DNA of 5,154 nt from assembly GCA_021372535.1 (NCBI GenBank), contig JAJFUH010000216.1, positions 1 through 5,154 of the forward strand. The letters run 5' to 3'. Of this stretch, positions 1 through 4,979 are shown in pieces (positions within the stretch are counted from its first letter, which is position 1; each line of letters opens with the position of its first letter). Source of the DNA: a bacterium (GTDB taxonomy: Bacteria; Latescibacterota; Latescibacteria; Latescibacterales; Latescibacteraceae). A model generated the notes under the pieces. That model searched no databases, was not told the origin of the DNA, and saw only the letters and a program-made list of their open reading frames with translations. Both the position numbers and the translations under genes were made by a program.

Positions 1-128
1 TTCTTCTTCCGAAAACCGGTTGTGACCGCGGGGCTTTTCAACGGGTTTATAAATTCACAGGCTTTAATGGTCTATATTCTATTTATAATCAATGTATTAA
101 AATACAATTCGTCGTGGATTTTAGGGGT
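1..128. repeat. Dispersed intergenic repeat, copy A (truncated by window edge)
   Basis: This stretch aligns with positions 1445-1570. Both begin with TTCTT-TTCCGAAAA, continue through GTTGTGA and GGCTTTTCAACGGG, and then share a block of 27 identical bases (73-99 here, 1516-1542 in copy B). Similarity continues weakly through CAATTC and a G-rich end near 124-128. The copy probably starts left of the window, because copy B has further structured sequence upstream of the aligned part. It lies about 105-230 bases past the stop of the methyltransferase gene. A small inverted repeat, TGTATT-AA-AATACA, lies at 93-106. No open frame here resembles a gene. Confidence 0.7.
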
Positions 129-146
129 TGCCAGCATGTAAACATG

Positions 147-168
147 TTCCCGGATTATTAACCGGGAA
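147..168 (-). terminator. Hairpin downstream of the methyltransferase gene, possible terminator
   Basis: TTCCCGG (147-153) and CCGGGAA (162-168) form a perfect 7-bp GC-rich stem around an 8-base AT-only loop. It lies about 65 bases past the stop of the minus-strand gene at 233. On the minus strand no T-run follows, so it is not a canonical intrinsic terminator. It could instead protect the 3' end of the transcript or be a footprint of a mobile repeat. A small palindromic element, CATGT-AA-ACATG, abuts it at 135-146. A poor stem, GCTTT-TTT-AAAGC, overlaps the stop codon at 227-239. Confidence 0.35.
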
Positions 169-232
169 TCGGTACTTCGTGCCGGCCTTTGACAGCTTTT
201 ATCCACTCGTACGATTTTTTCACAAGGCTTTT

Positions 233-1150
233 TTAAAGCTGAGCGTCGAAAGTGGAAAGCTTTTCGGTCACAGCCGGTTTGACTGCCGAAGTGAGAATCG
301 AGGGATTGAGCTGTACAGTATTGCCGGAGATAACGGCGAGAATACCCGCTGTTTTCTCGACAATTGGCGTAATGATGCGTTTCGGGAAGGATATCCGGGC
401 ATCATGGGTCATTGACCAGCTCAGCGCCGCCCCTCTCACATCGATACTCGTGAAGCCGCAGTTCGAGAGCAGCCGTGTTATAGTATTTTTATTGAAAGAA
501 TACAGATGAATGACTGTCTGGTCGAGCCTCGCAAACTTCGGAACGATTGCGGCGAGCTTGCCGAATGCTTTCGATGCGTTGATATGGAAAGAGGAGTTCG
601 GCATCCTGACAAAAACCGCGCCGCCGGGTCTGAGAACCCGGTACACTTCATTCAGCGTCCTGGCCGGGTCGAGAATCTGGTCGAGAACATTCCAGAATGT
701 CACCACATCGAAATAGTTTTCGGGAAAGTGCGCATCCTCGAGTGTTGAAGGATTGATTTCGAGGCCGTACTGTTCACGGGCGAAGGCGACTGCCTGAGGT
801 GACAGTTCCACACCGTAACAGTTCCATCCCGCATCCTTGCAGGCGCTGAGAAAAAACCCGTGACCGGCGCCCACATCGAGAATACGGTTTGTGCTCCTGT
901 AGGCATCCATATGGGGGACATATACCGAGGACAGGTGCTTGCGGGCTTTCATCCAGTCCTGTGTAAATGTCGAATAATCCAGCTCCCGGTAATCGTCGAG
1001 GATTGTTTTTTCGTCCTGCTGAACGATACGGTAAACAAGGCCGCAGGACAGGCATCTGACTATGGGAAGCCGTATTTTACCAAAAGCCGGGGTCCTGAGT
1101 TTTGAGCCGCATACGATGCAGGGAGGATAATCCACTGTGCTGTCAGTCAT
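233..1150 (-). CDS. Class I SAM-dependent methyltransferase with N-terminal zinc ribbon
   Basis: A 305-residue cytoplasmic enzyme predicted to transfer a methyl group from S-adenosylmethionine; the acceptor is unknown. Two CxxC pairs (C11/C14 and C33/C36) form a likely zinc ribbon. A Rossmann-type methyltransferase domain follows: motif I ILDVGAGHG (90-98), the acidic E115 at the end of strand 2 (YGVELS), FDVVTFWNVLDQI (147-159), and VLRPGG (172-177). This matches the Methyltransf_11/23 families. Zinc-binding sugar C-methyltransferases are about 400 residues with an extra C-terminal domain; this protein is too short for that and has only about 125 further residues. ATG at 1150 is chosen because it places the zinc motif at the usual distance from the N-terminus, although the upstream Shine-Dalgarno (CCGGAAT) is weak. 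No signal peptide is seen. Similar proteins often modify surface glycans or natural products, but nothing adjacent shows that here. Confidence 0.9.
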   Translation of the reverse strand: MTDSTVDYPPCIVCGSKLRTPAFGKIRLPIVRCLSCGLVYRIVQQDEKTILDDYRELDYSTFTQDWMKARKHLSSVYVPHMDAYRSTNRILDVGAGHGFFLSACKDAGWNCYGVELSPQAVAFAREQYGLEINPSTLEDAHFPENYFDVVTFWNVLDQILDPARTLNEVYRVLRPGGAVFVRMPNSSFHINASKAFGKLAAIVPKFARLDQTVIHLYSFNKNTITRLLSNCGFTSIDVRGAALSWSMTHDARISFPKRIITPIVEKTAGILAVISGNTVQLNPSILTSAVKPAVTEKLSTFDAQL

Positions 1151-1233
1151 ATTCCGGTACCATTATTCATGTGTGAGAGTATATCAGAATTGAATCGAAA
1201 AAGGCCGTAAATCCATTCAGACCGTATCTTTAT

Positions 1234-1262
1234 AAAAAATATGATTATACAGTGCTTGTCAA
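1234..1262 (-). promoter_or_regulatory. Candidate promoter of the methyltransferase gene
   Basis: On the minus strand a perfect TATAAT (plus-strand 1244-1249) lies within CACTGTATAAT, followed by CATATTTTTT. It is about 95 bases upstream of the methyltransferase start. A perfect TTGACA lies at 1257-1262, but only 7 bases separate the two hexamers, too few for a standard sigma-70 promoter. From that TTGACA, a 15-base spacing reaches TATTTT. Nearly the same motif occurs at 4845-4866 in the same orientation upstream of the other minus-strand unit, which supports a regulatory role. The exact start site cannot be fixed from sequence alone. Confidence 0.4.
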
Positions 1263-1311
1263 GGAGTAATTGTAATCTGGCGACCCCCCATTTTTTGAAC
1301 ACTTTTTATAT

Positions 1312-1494
1312 GTTACTTCCTTTGCGTGCCCAAATGAAGTAACCAAGGAAAGGGCACCCCGTGAAAAGCCTTATTCCCCGTTCACTGCCCGTTTTTCGGG
1401 AATGTGTGAACTCACGAGCCTTCGGCTCGCTCGGACAGCACCCATTCTTTTTCCGAAAAGCAGTTGTGAACGAGAGGCTTTTCAACGGGGTTAA
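1312..1494. repeat. Compound inverted-repeat element (upstream part of copy B)
   Basis: Several nested inverted repeats occur here. GTTACTTC (1312-1319) pairs perfectly with GAAGTAAC (1336-1343), and GTGCCC (1326-1331) pairs with GGGCAC (1352-1357). CCCCGTGAAAAGCC (1357-1370) pairs with GGCTTTTCAACGGGG (1476-1490) with a one-base bulge. Inside these, the CGTTCAC and TTTTCGG regions around 1379-1399 match the inverse of CCGAAAAGCAGTTGTGAACG (1453-1472). At the centre is a short stem, CGAGCC-TTC-GGCTCG (1415-1429). A plus-strand frame stays open from about 1276 to 1494 but has no start with a ribosome binding site, so it is not called as a gene. The layout suggests a folded mobile repeat or structured non-coding sequence; no known family is assigned. 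Confidence 0.55.
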
Positions 1495-1570
1495 AAATGA
1501 CCAGTAATAATCATATATATTCTATTTATAATCAATGTATTACAATTCACTTCAATGTGGGTTTCAGGGG
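1445..1570. repeat. Dispersed intergenic repeat, copy B
   Basis: This is the second copy of the sequence at 1-128. The best block is 27 identical bases at 1516-1542, against 73-99 in copy A. The flanks are similar but diverged, with several substitutions and small indels; for example copy A has extra bases after the shared block. Both copies have the same orientation and lie downstream of a minus-strand gene: this one starts about 130 bases past the CBM9 gene that stops at 1701. From 1571 to 1648 nothing recognisable is seen. Confidence 0.7.
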
Positions 1571-1648
1571 GGCGCGAGGTAATTGTAATGAATAATCGGA
1601 ACAATACGAGTCTATTCAACCCCGATTCAACACAAGATACCAGGCAGC

Positions 1649-1660
1649 CCGAATATTCGG
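1649..1660. other. Perfect 12-bp palindrome
   Basis: CCGAATATTCGG is its own reverse complement. It lies 40 bases past the stop of the downstream CBM9 gene, next to the hairpin at 1662-1685. It could be part of a tandem-hairpin 3' end or a protein-binding site. Its function is unknown. Confidence 0.5.
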
Positions 1661-1661
1661 A

Positions 1662-1685
1662 CGGGGAATGCCGGAACATTCCCCG
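1662..1685 (-). terminator. Strong hairpin at the 3' end of the operon, possible terminator
   Basis: CGGGGAATG (1662-1670) and CATTCCCCG (1677-1685) form a perfect 9-bp stem with a 6-base loop. It starts 15 bases past the stop codon of the last operon gene, which is where a terminator or 3'-stabilising structure is expected. On the minus strand it is followed by TC and then the palindrome at 1649-1660, not by a T-run, so classical intrinsic termination is uncertain. Confidence 0.45.
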
Positions 1686-1700
1686 GTATTGCGTAAAAGG

Positions 1701-2492
1701 CTACTTTTTGAATGTGAATTTACCGAATTCCCATGGTGTATGGAAACTGGGGCGTTTTGTCGGATTGAAAGCGGCGTACCAGTCGTCGTCTTTCTTTTTC
1801 GAGTCTCCGCGCTCGATGCGGTAACAGTTGATGCGCCACATATCGCCGTCCTGCGGAGGACGGGTTTCGGCCAGCCACATTTCATCGAACGGGATGGCGA
1901 GCTCCACCGTCCAGAATTTATCCTTCGTGCCCTCTTTTTTGCCGTCGCCATCGACATATACGGCGCGTTTAAGGTCTTTGAACGACCAGTCGAACCAGCC
2001 GGAGATGCGTCCCTGAAATGCTTTGCCCTGGTTGAGAACAAACAGGTCGACCGCATTGTTGATAGGGCTCACTTCCAGCTCGTAATAGGTAATGCCTTTG
2101 CCGCCGGGATCGATAAAGATTTCGACGACTTCCTCGTCCCAGAGAGCGCCGTCGAACTTCTCGATGGTTGCCCATGCATCGGGGTCCTCACAGTAATATC
2201 CCACATAGAGATATGTGTCATCCCACAGGAGTTTAACCGTGCTCCTGAGCGGGACCGGCTTGCCCGTGTTTGTTTCGGTAAGCGTTGCCTCGGGTGCATT
2301 TTTCCATGCCGCATCGTCGAGTTTCCCGTCGATGGTGATCGCTCCCGAAGCGCGGTTGATGGTGTACGATTTAACATCCTGCACCGATACACTCGTCGGC
2401 GCCGCCATAATCATCGCGCCGAGAAGCATGGTAACCGCAAGAGCTGTGGAAAACCATATTCGTGTGGCTGTTGTGTTTTCTGGTACGTGCAT
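1701..2492 (-). CDS. Exported CBM9-like carbohydrate-binding protein (paralog 1)
   Basis: A 263-residue protein with an N-terminal signal sequence (hydrophobic stretch about residues 12-31, mature part starting around 32-38) followed by one CBM9/DOMON-like beta-sandwich domain. Family hallmarks are ITIDGKLDDAAW (52-63), VKLLWDDTYLYVGYYCED (86-103), EEVVEIFIDP (120-129), YYELEVSP (136-143) and WRINCYRIER (219-228). Known relatives bind sugars or glycan ends outside the cytoplasm; no catalytic domain is present, so binding is the likely role. ATG at 2492 is chosen over an in-frame start at 2840, because it has AAAGGAG 8 bases upstream, is followed by the signal peptide, and the longer frame would run through the neighbouring gene. 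It is the last gene of the apparent operon, 25 bases after its paralog, to which it is about 75% identical over 226 aligned residues (hand count). Confidence 0.9.
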   Translation of the reverse strand: MHVPENTTATRIWFSTALAVTMLLGAMIMAAPTSVSVQDVKSYTINRASGAITIDGKLDDAAWKNAPEATLTETNTGKPVPLRSTVKLLWDDTYLYVGYYCEDPDAWATIEKFDGALWDEEVVEIFIDPGGKGITYYELEVSPINNAVDLFVLNQGKAFQGRISGWFDWSFKDLKRAVYVDGDGKKEGTKDKFWTVELAIPFDEMWLAETRPPQDGDMWRINCYRIERGDSKKKDDDWYAAFNPTKRPSFHTPWEFGKFTFKK

Positions 2493-2493
2493 G

Positions 2494-2516
2494 ATACATT
2501 CTCCTTTGAAATGTAT
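2494..2516 (-). promoter_or_regulatory. Hairpin with the Shine-Dalgarno of paralog 1 in its loop
   Basis: In the mRNA sense the linker between the two CBM9 genes reads: stop TAG, one base, AUACAUU, loop UCAAAGGAG, AAUGUAU, one base, AUG. The arms (2494-2500 and 2510-2516 on the plus strand) form a perfect 7-bp stem with a 9-base loop that contains the ribosome-binding sequence. Almost the entire 25-base linker is used by this structure. It could tune translation of the second paralog or couple it to ribosomes finishing the first. The regulatory effect is inferred. Confidence 0.5.
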
Positions 2517-2517
2517 G

Positions 2518-3306
2518 CTATTTTTTGAATGTGAACTTCCCGAATTCCCATGGTGTATGAAAGCTTCCGCGCTTTGTCGGATTGAAGGCGGCGTACCAGT
2601 CGTCGTCCTTGTTTTTCGAGTCGCCGCGCTCGATGCGGTAACAGTTGATGCGCCACATATCGCCGTCTTTCGGAGGACGGTTATCCGCGGTCCATATCTG
2701 TTCGAACGGAATTGCAAGCTCCACTGTCCAGTATTTATCCTTCGTGCCTTCTTTTCTTCCATCACCTTCGGTATAGGCGGCAGCCTTGAGATTCCTGCAA
2801 TTCCATTCTTTCCAGCCCGTAAAGCGCCCGTCATGCTCACGGCCCTGATTGATGATGAACAGGTCGACCGCCGTGCCGATGGGATTCACCTCGAGTTCGT
2901 AGTAGGTGTGGCACTTGTTTTCCGGATCGATAAAGACCTCGACGACTTCCTCTCCCCAGAGCGGATCATCGAATTTATCAAGGGTCGCCCATGCGTCGGG
3001 GTCTTCGCAGTAGAAGCCGAAATAGATGTTTGTATCGTCCCAGAGAACGCGCACGGTGCTTTTAAGAGGAACCGGTTTTCCCGTGTTGGTTTCCGTGAAC
3101 ACCGCCTCGGGAGCGTTTTTCCATGCCGCATCGTCGAGCTTGCCGTCAAGGGTGATCGTTCCGACCGCACGGTTGACCGTATACGCTTTCACATCCTGCG
3201 CAGCCGGCGTATTGGGCCGTGAGGCGAGAATAAAGCCGATAAGCATGACAACAAGAGTACGAAAAACGTAATACAATATACTTTTAAGAATCGATTCTGC
3301 AAACAT
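2518..3306 (-). CDS. Exported CBM9-like carbohydrate-binding protein (paralog 2)
   Basis: A 262-residue protein. Residues about 10-29 are a hydrophobic segment after K8, consistent with a signal peptide (possible cleavage near PAA-QD, 34-38) or a membrane anchor. The rest is a single CBM9/DOMON-like domain: ITLDGKLDDAAW (51-62), VLWDDTNIYFGFYCED (about 87-102), EEVVEVFIDP (119-128), and a C-terminal WRINCYRIER plus aromatic-rich tail (about 218-262). By family it should bind carbohydrate outside the cytoplasm; the ligand is unknown. The ATG at 3306 has AGGAG 8-9 bases upstream. It is the middle gene of the minus-strand set, 70 bases after the oxidoreductase-like gene. That gap holds TATAG-ATAAG-CTATA (3331-3345) and no terminator. 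The signal peptide is unrelated to that of paralog 1 although the mature parts align without gaps. Confidence 0.9.
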   Translation of the reverse strand: MFAESILKSILYYVFRTLVVMLIGFILASRPNTPAAQDVKAYTVNRAVGTITLDGKLDDAAWKNAPEAVFTETNTGKPVPLKSTVRVLWDDTNIYFGFYCEDPDAWATLDKFDDPLWGEEVVEVFIDPENKCHTYYELEVNPIGTAVDLFIINQGREHDGRFTGWKEWNCRNLKAAAYTEGDGRKEGTKDKYWTVELAIPFEQIWTADNRPPKDGDMWRINCYRIERGDSKNKDDDWYAAFNPTKRGSFHTPWEFGKFTFKK

Positions 3307-3376
3307 GGTCCGATCTCCTGTCAGAATTGTTATAGATAAGCTATATCCGGTTTTTTTACTGTACCTCTATCATCGC

Positions 3377-4555
3377 TCATGATAAATACTTTTCAAGGTC
3401 CTTAAGCTCCTGGGGAGTATAAGGCTCCTCGAAAGCGCTGTCTGTGGGCTGATTGCCCTTTTTGAGCGCTGCCGAGACAGGGGGCAGCTCCCATCCCTCA
3501 ACCTCGCTCCGGGTAACCGGCGCCCCGTTCTTTTCGAGGACCGATCTGAATCCCATGAGGAACATGAAGGCTTTTTCGAGGAGATCATCACCCGTTTCAG
3601 GTGCATTCCGTTTCTCGATCATCTCCTGAATGACAAGCTGCATGGCGTTCCATGTATTATAACGGAACCATCCCGGGCTCGCCGGAATTTTGCCCTCGAA
3701 ATCACCTGAATGGTCGCCGAACAGACGCATATACGCGTTGCCGTCCATGCCCGACTGAAGATGAAGCTGGCCGTAAAACGGATTGCCGTCGCTGTTCTCG
3801 TGGACATAACTCAGCGCGCCGGGAGGGGTTCGCCAGTCGGGTGTAAGATACGAAGCGGCGCGGCATTTTCCCCGGCCTTTTTTACGTTCGTTGCGGAGAA
3901 CGGCGGCGATGTAATATACCCCATGGATGCCGTGACTGTAATAATCGCTCATGGAGTTGTGGGCTGCATATCCGAGAATACGGGGCATTTTTTCGGCCTT
4001 GGCCTGGAGGTCGCCGACGCTCTCGGCGAATTCCCATGTGGAATTGCTCATGAGGGGGCCGCCGCCCTTACGGGCATCCTCGATCATGATCCGCGCCTTT
4101 TCGACCGAGGTGGTAAAGGGACGGTTGACGAAAGTGGGCATTCCCGCCCGCAGAAACGGCCGGGCCATGAGATGATACAGGGAGACAGCAGGAACGGCAT
4201 CGATGTAGACACCGTCCACAGCACCGACGAGGTCATCCATATTCTTCACCGCAGTGACACCCGGAAATTTGTCGGTAAACCGTTTGGCGTATTCCGGGCG
4301 GAAGCTCCATATTTTGGTAATGATCATGCCGGTTGTCCGCATTTTACCCTCGGACGGATTCATCGTTTCAGCCCAGATGTTGTAGGAATGACATCCGTGG
4401 GCGACAACCATGCCGACCTCGACAAGATCGGAGGGATTTTTGCGGGCGAAAGGCTGCCGGGCCTGGGCCTCCGAAACGTTCGGAGATGCCTGAAATGCCA
4501 GAGCACCGGCGCTCATGACAGCGCTTTTCTTTATGAAATTTCTCCGTTTTTCCAC
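3377..4555 (-). CDS. Tat-exported Gfo/Idh/MocA-family oxidoreductase-like protein
   Basis: A 392-residue protein, normal length for the family. A Tat signal comes first: KRRNFIKK (3-10), a hydrophobic stretch to about 22, and AQA (30-32) as the likely cleavage site. The remainder resembles Gfo/Idh/MocA dehydrogenases, which use NAD(P) on sugars or cyclitols, with a Rossmann part to about 165 and an alpha/beta C-terminal part. Further support comes from SNSTWEFA (170-177), HGIHGVYYI (208-216, with the conserved-type H208/H211) and the closing region EVEGWELPP (351-359). Oddly, the GxGxxG cofactor loop is replaced by VGMVVAHGCHS (47-57) and the usual EKP motif is NRP (144-146), so it may not catalyse normal NAD(P) chemistry. 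The start is GTG at 4555, supported by GGAGG 5 bases upstream. It is the first gene of the operon, followed 70 bases later by the CBM9 pair. A stem TATCAT-CGCTC-ATGATA overlaps the stop (3368-3384). Confidence 0.85.
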   Translation of the reverse strand: MEKRRNFIKKSAVMSAGALAFQASPNVSEAQARQPFARKNPSDLVEVGMVVAHGCHSYNIWAETMNPSEGKMRTTGMIITKIWSFRPEYAKRFTDKFPGVTAVKNMDDLVGAVDGVYIDAVPAVSLYHLMARPFLRAGMPTFVNRPFTTSVEKARIMIEDARKGGGPLMSNSTWEFAESVGDLQAKAEKMPRILGYAAHNSMSDYYSHGIHGVYYIAAVLRNERKKGRGKCRAASYLTPDWRTPPGALSYVHENSDGNPFYGQLHLQSGMDGNAYMRLFGDHSGDFEGKIPASPGWFRYNTWNAMQLVIQEMIEKRNAPETGDDLLEKAFMFLMGFRSVLEKNGAPVTRSEVEGWELPPVSAALKKGNQPTDSAFEEPYTPQELKDLEKYLS

Positions 4556-4560
4556 AACTG

Positions 4561-4565
4561 CCTCC
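4561..4565 (-). promoter_or_regulatory. Shine-Dalgarno supporting a GTG start
   Basis: GGAGG on the minus strand lies 5 bases before the GTG at 4555. No in-frame ATG with comparable spacing exists, and GTG places the twin-arginine motif at residues 4-5, so this site fixes the start of the oxidoreductase-like gene. Confidence 0.75.
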
Positions 4566-4624
4566 GCTTTCCATCATATTTAACCCGGATTATTCAGAAA
4601 CGCCGAAAAGAGTAGCGGTAACTA

Positions 4625-4637
4625 TGATATAATATCA
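4625..4637. promoter_or_regulatory. 13-bp AT-rich palindrome containing TATAAT
   Basis: TGATAT-A-ATATCA is symmetric about 4631 and includes TATAAT on the plus strand at 4628-4633; a second TATAAT lies at 4653-4658. It is 70 bases upstream of the operon start, inside the MITE-like element. It could be an operator or a -10 region supplied by the element, but no good -35 hexamer accompanies it. Confidence 0.3.
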
Positions 4638-4677
4638 ATAATAACAAAATTCTATAATGTTATCCATGCTTTCACAT

Positions 4678-4776
4678 GATCCCCCTCGACTTCGCCGTTT
4701 CCCCCTTATAAAACAAAGGGGGAGCCAGCCCATCTCCCCTCTTAAAAAGGGGGGATGCCGCAAAGCAGAGGGGATC
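4678..4776. repeat. Imperfect inverted repeat forming nested hairpins
   Basis: The left arm begins GATCCCCCTCGACTTCGCC at 4678, and the inverse of the right arm begins GATCCCCTCTGCTTTGCGG at 4776. The arms of about 45-50 bases remain similar through their C-rich and G-rich parts, with mismatches and bulges. Local alternatives are a perfect 8-bp stem TCCCCCTT/AAGGGGGA (4700-4707 with 4716-4723) and another 8-bp stem, 4735-4742 with 4767-4774. This is the structured core of the element at 4579-4818. Confidence 0.65.
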
Positions 4777-4844
4777 TCTTATAAGAAAAAAACAAATTTA
4801 TGAATAATCCGGGTTAAAACAGTTCGTATTAGGAAAATATATTG

Positions 4845-4866
4845 AAAAAATATATATTATACAGTG
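4845..4866 (-). promoter_or_regulatory. Candidate promoter of the oxidoreductase/CBM9 operon
   Basis: On the minus strand CACTGTATAAT is followed by ATATATTTTTT, nearly identical to the motif at 1234-1254 that precedes the methyltransferase; TATAAT is at 4856-4861. It points towards the operon but lies about 300 bases upstream of its start, on the far side of the 240-bp element. No clear -35 hexamer is seen; a run of seven A residues lies just upstream. Confidence 0.35.
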
Positions 4867-4956
4867 TTTTTTTGCATTTATCGATTGAAAGCGAAACCAT
4901 ACCGGTTGTCGCGCGTACTAACAAATAGAAATGATAATTATTATTAACTTTTTTCA

Positions 4957-4962
4957 TATAAT
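4957..4962 (+). promoter_or_regulatory. Possible -10 hexamer of the aldo/keto reductase gene
   Basis: TATAAT lies 17 bases before the ATG, so transcription from it would give a very short leader of about 11 bases starting just before GGAGG (4971-4975). No convincing -35 is found at 16-18 bases. It is the best-looking hexamer near the gene, but the region is AT-rich and a chance match is possible. Confidence 0.2.
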
Positions 4963-4979
4963 GTAAATCCGGAGGAACT

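Larger units (their letters stand above)
1701..3198 (-). repeat. Tandem gene duplication (two units, 817-bp offset)
   Basis: The mature coding parts 1701-2381 and 2518-3198 are homologous in the same orientation, and corresponding bases are always 817 apart. I counted 170 identical residues of 226 with no gaps. The longest DNA identity I found is 44 bases (1807-1850 against 2624-2667). The signal-peptide regions are not included in the similarity. Confidence 0.9.
4579..4818. mobile_element. MITE-like element with perfect 18-bp terminal inverted repeats
   Basis: TTTAACCCGGATTATTCA (4579-4596) is the exact reverse complement of TGAATAATCCGGGTTAAA (4801-4818). The 240-bp interval carries no credible gene, but it contains a further imperfect inverted repeat at 4678-4776 and the palindrome at 4625-4637. 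This is the expected form of a non-autonomous miniature inverted-repeat element. The bases just outside (4578 A, 4819 A) break the repeat. No clear target-site duplication is visible, although TTAA occurs inside each end. It begins only 14 bases upstream of the operon's Shine-Dalgarno, so the operon leader lies inside it. A transcription-factor site pair or a recombination scar are alternatives. The transposase family is not identified. Confidence 0.65.

Noticed and set aside
1276-1494. Open plus-strand frame across the compound repeat
   Set aside because: It lacks a start codon with a Shine-Dalgarno, is short, and coincides with inverted repeats, so it is treated as repeat sequence.
1162-1596. 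ATTATTCA (1162-1169) and TGAATAAT (1589-1596) as ends of a 435-bp element
   Set aside because: The inverted match is only 8 bases in AT-rich DNA and extends poorly, so chance is a sufficient explanation.
1555-1824. Small plus-strand frame with an ATG at 1588
   Set aside because: There is no convincing ribosome binding site, and most of it is antisense to the end of the CBM9 gene and its terminator-like hairpins.
1701-2840. Extended 379-residue version of CBM9 paralog 1 starting at 2840
   Set aside because: The extra N-terminal part is an out-of-frame reading of paralog 2. The signal peptide and Shine-Dalgarno support the start at 2492.
1668-3222. Two long plus-strand open frames (1668-2528 and 2215-3222) with similar protein sequences
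   Set aside because: They are antisense to the CBM9 genes. Their mutual similarity only mirrors the duplication on the other strand, and they have no family features or good ribosome binding sites.
3331-3384. Terminator between the oxidoreductase-like gene and CBM9 paralog 2
   Set aside because: The small AT-rich stems there (3331-3345 and 3368-3384) are weak and on the minus strand are followed by A-rich, not T-rich, sequence. The short gap fits an operon.
3710-4615. 301-residue plus-strand open frame antisense to the oxidoreductase-like gene
   Set aside because: It has no recognisable domain and is fully explained as a shadow of a gene with clear family motifs, a Tat signal and a Shine-Dalgarno.
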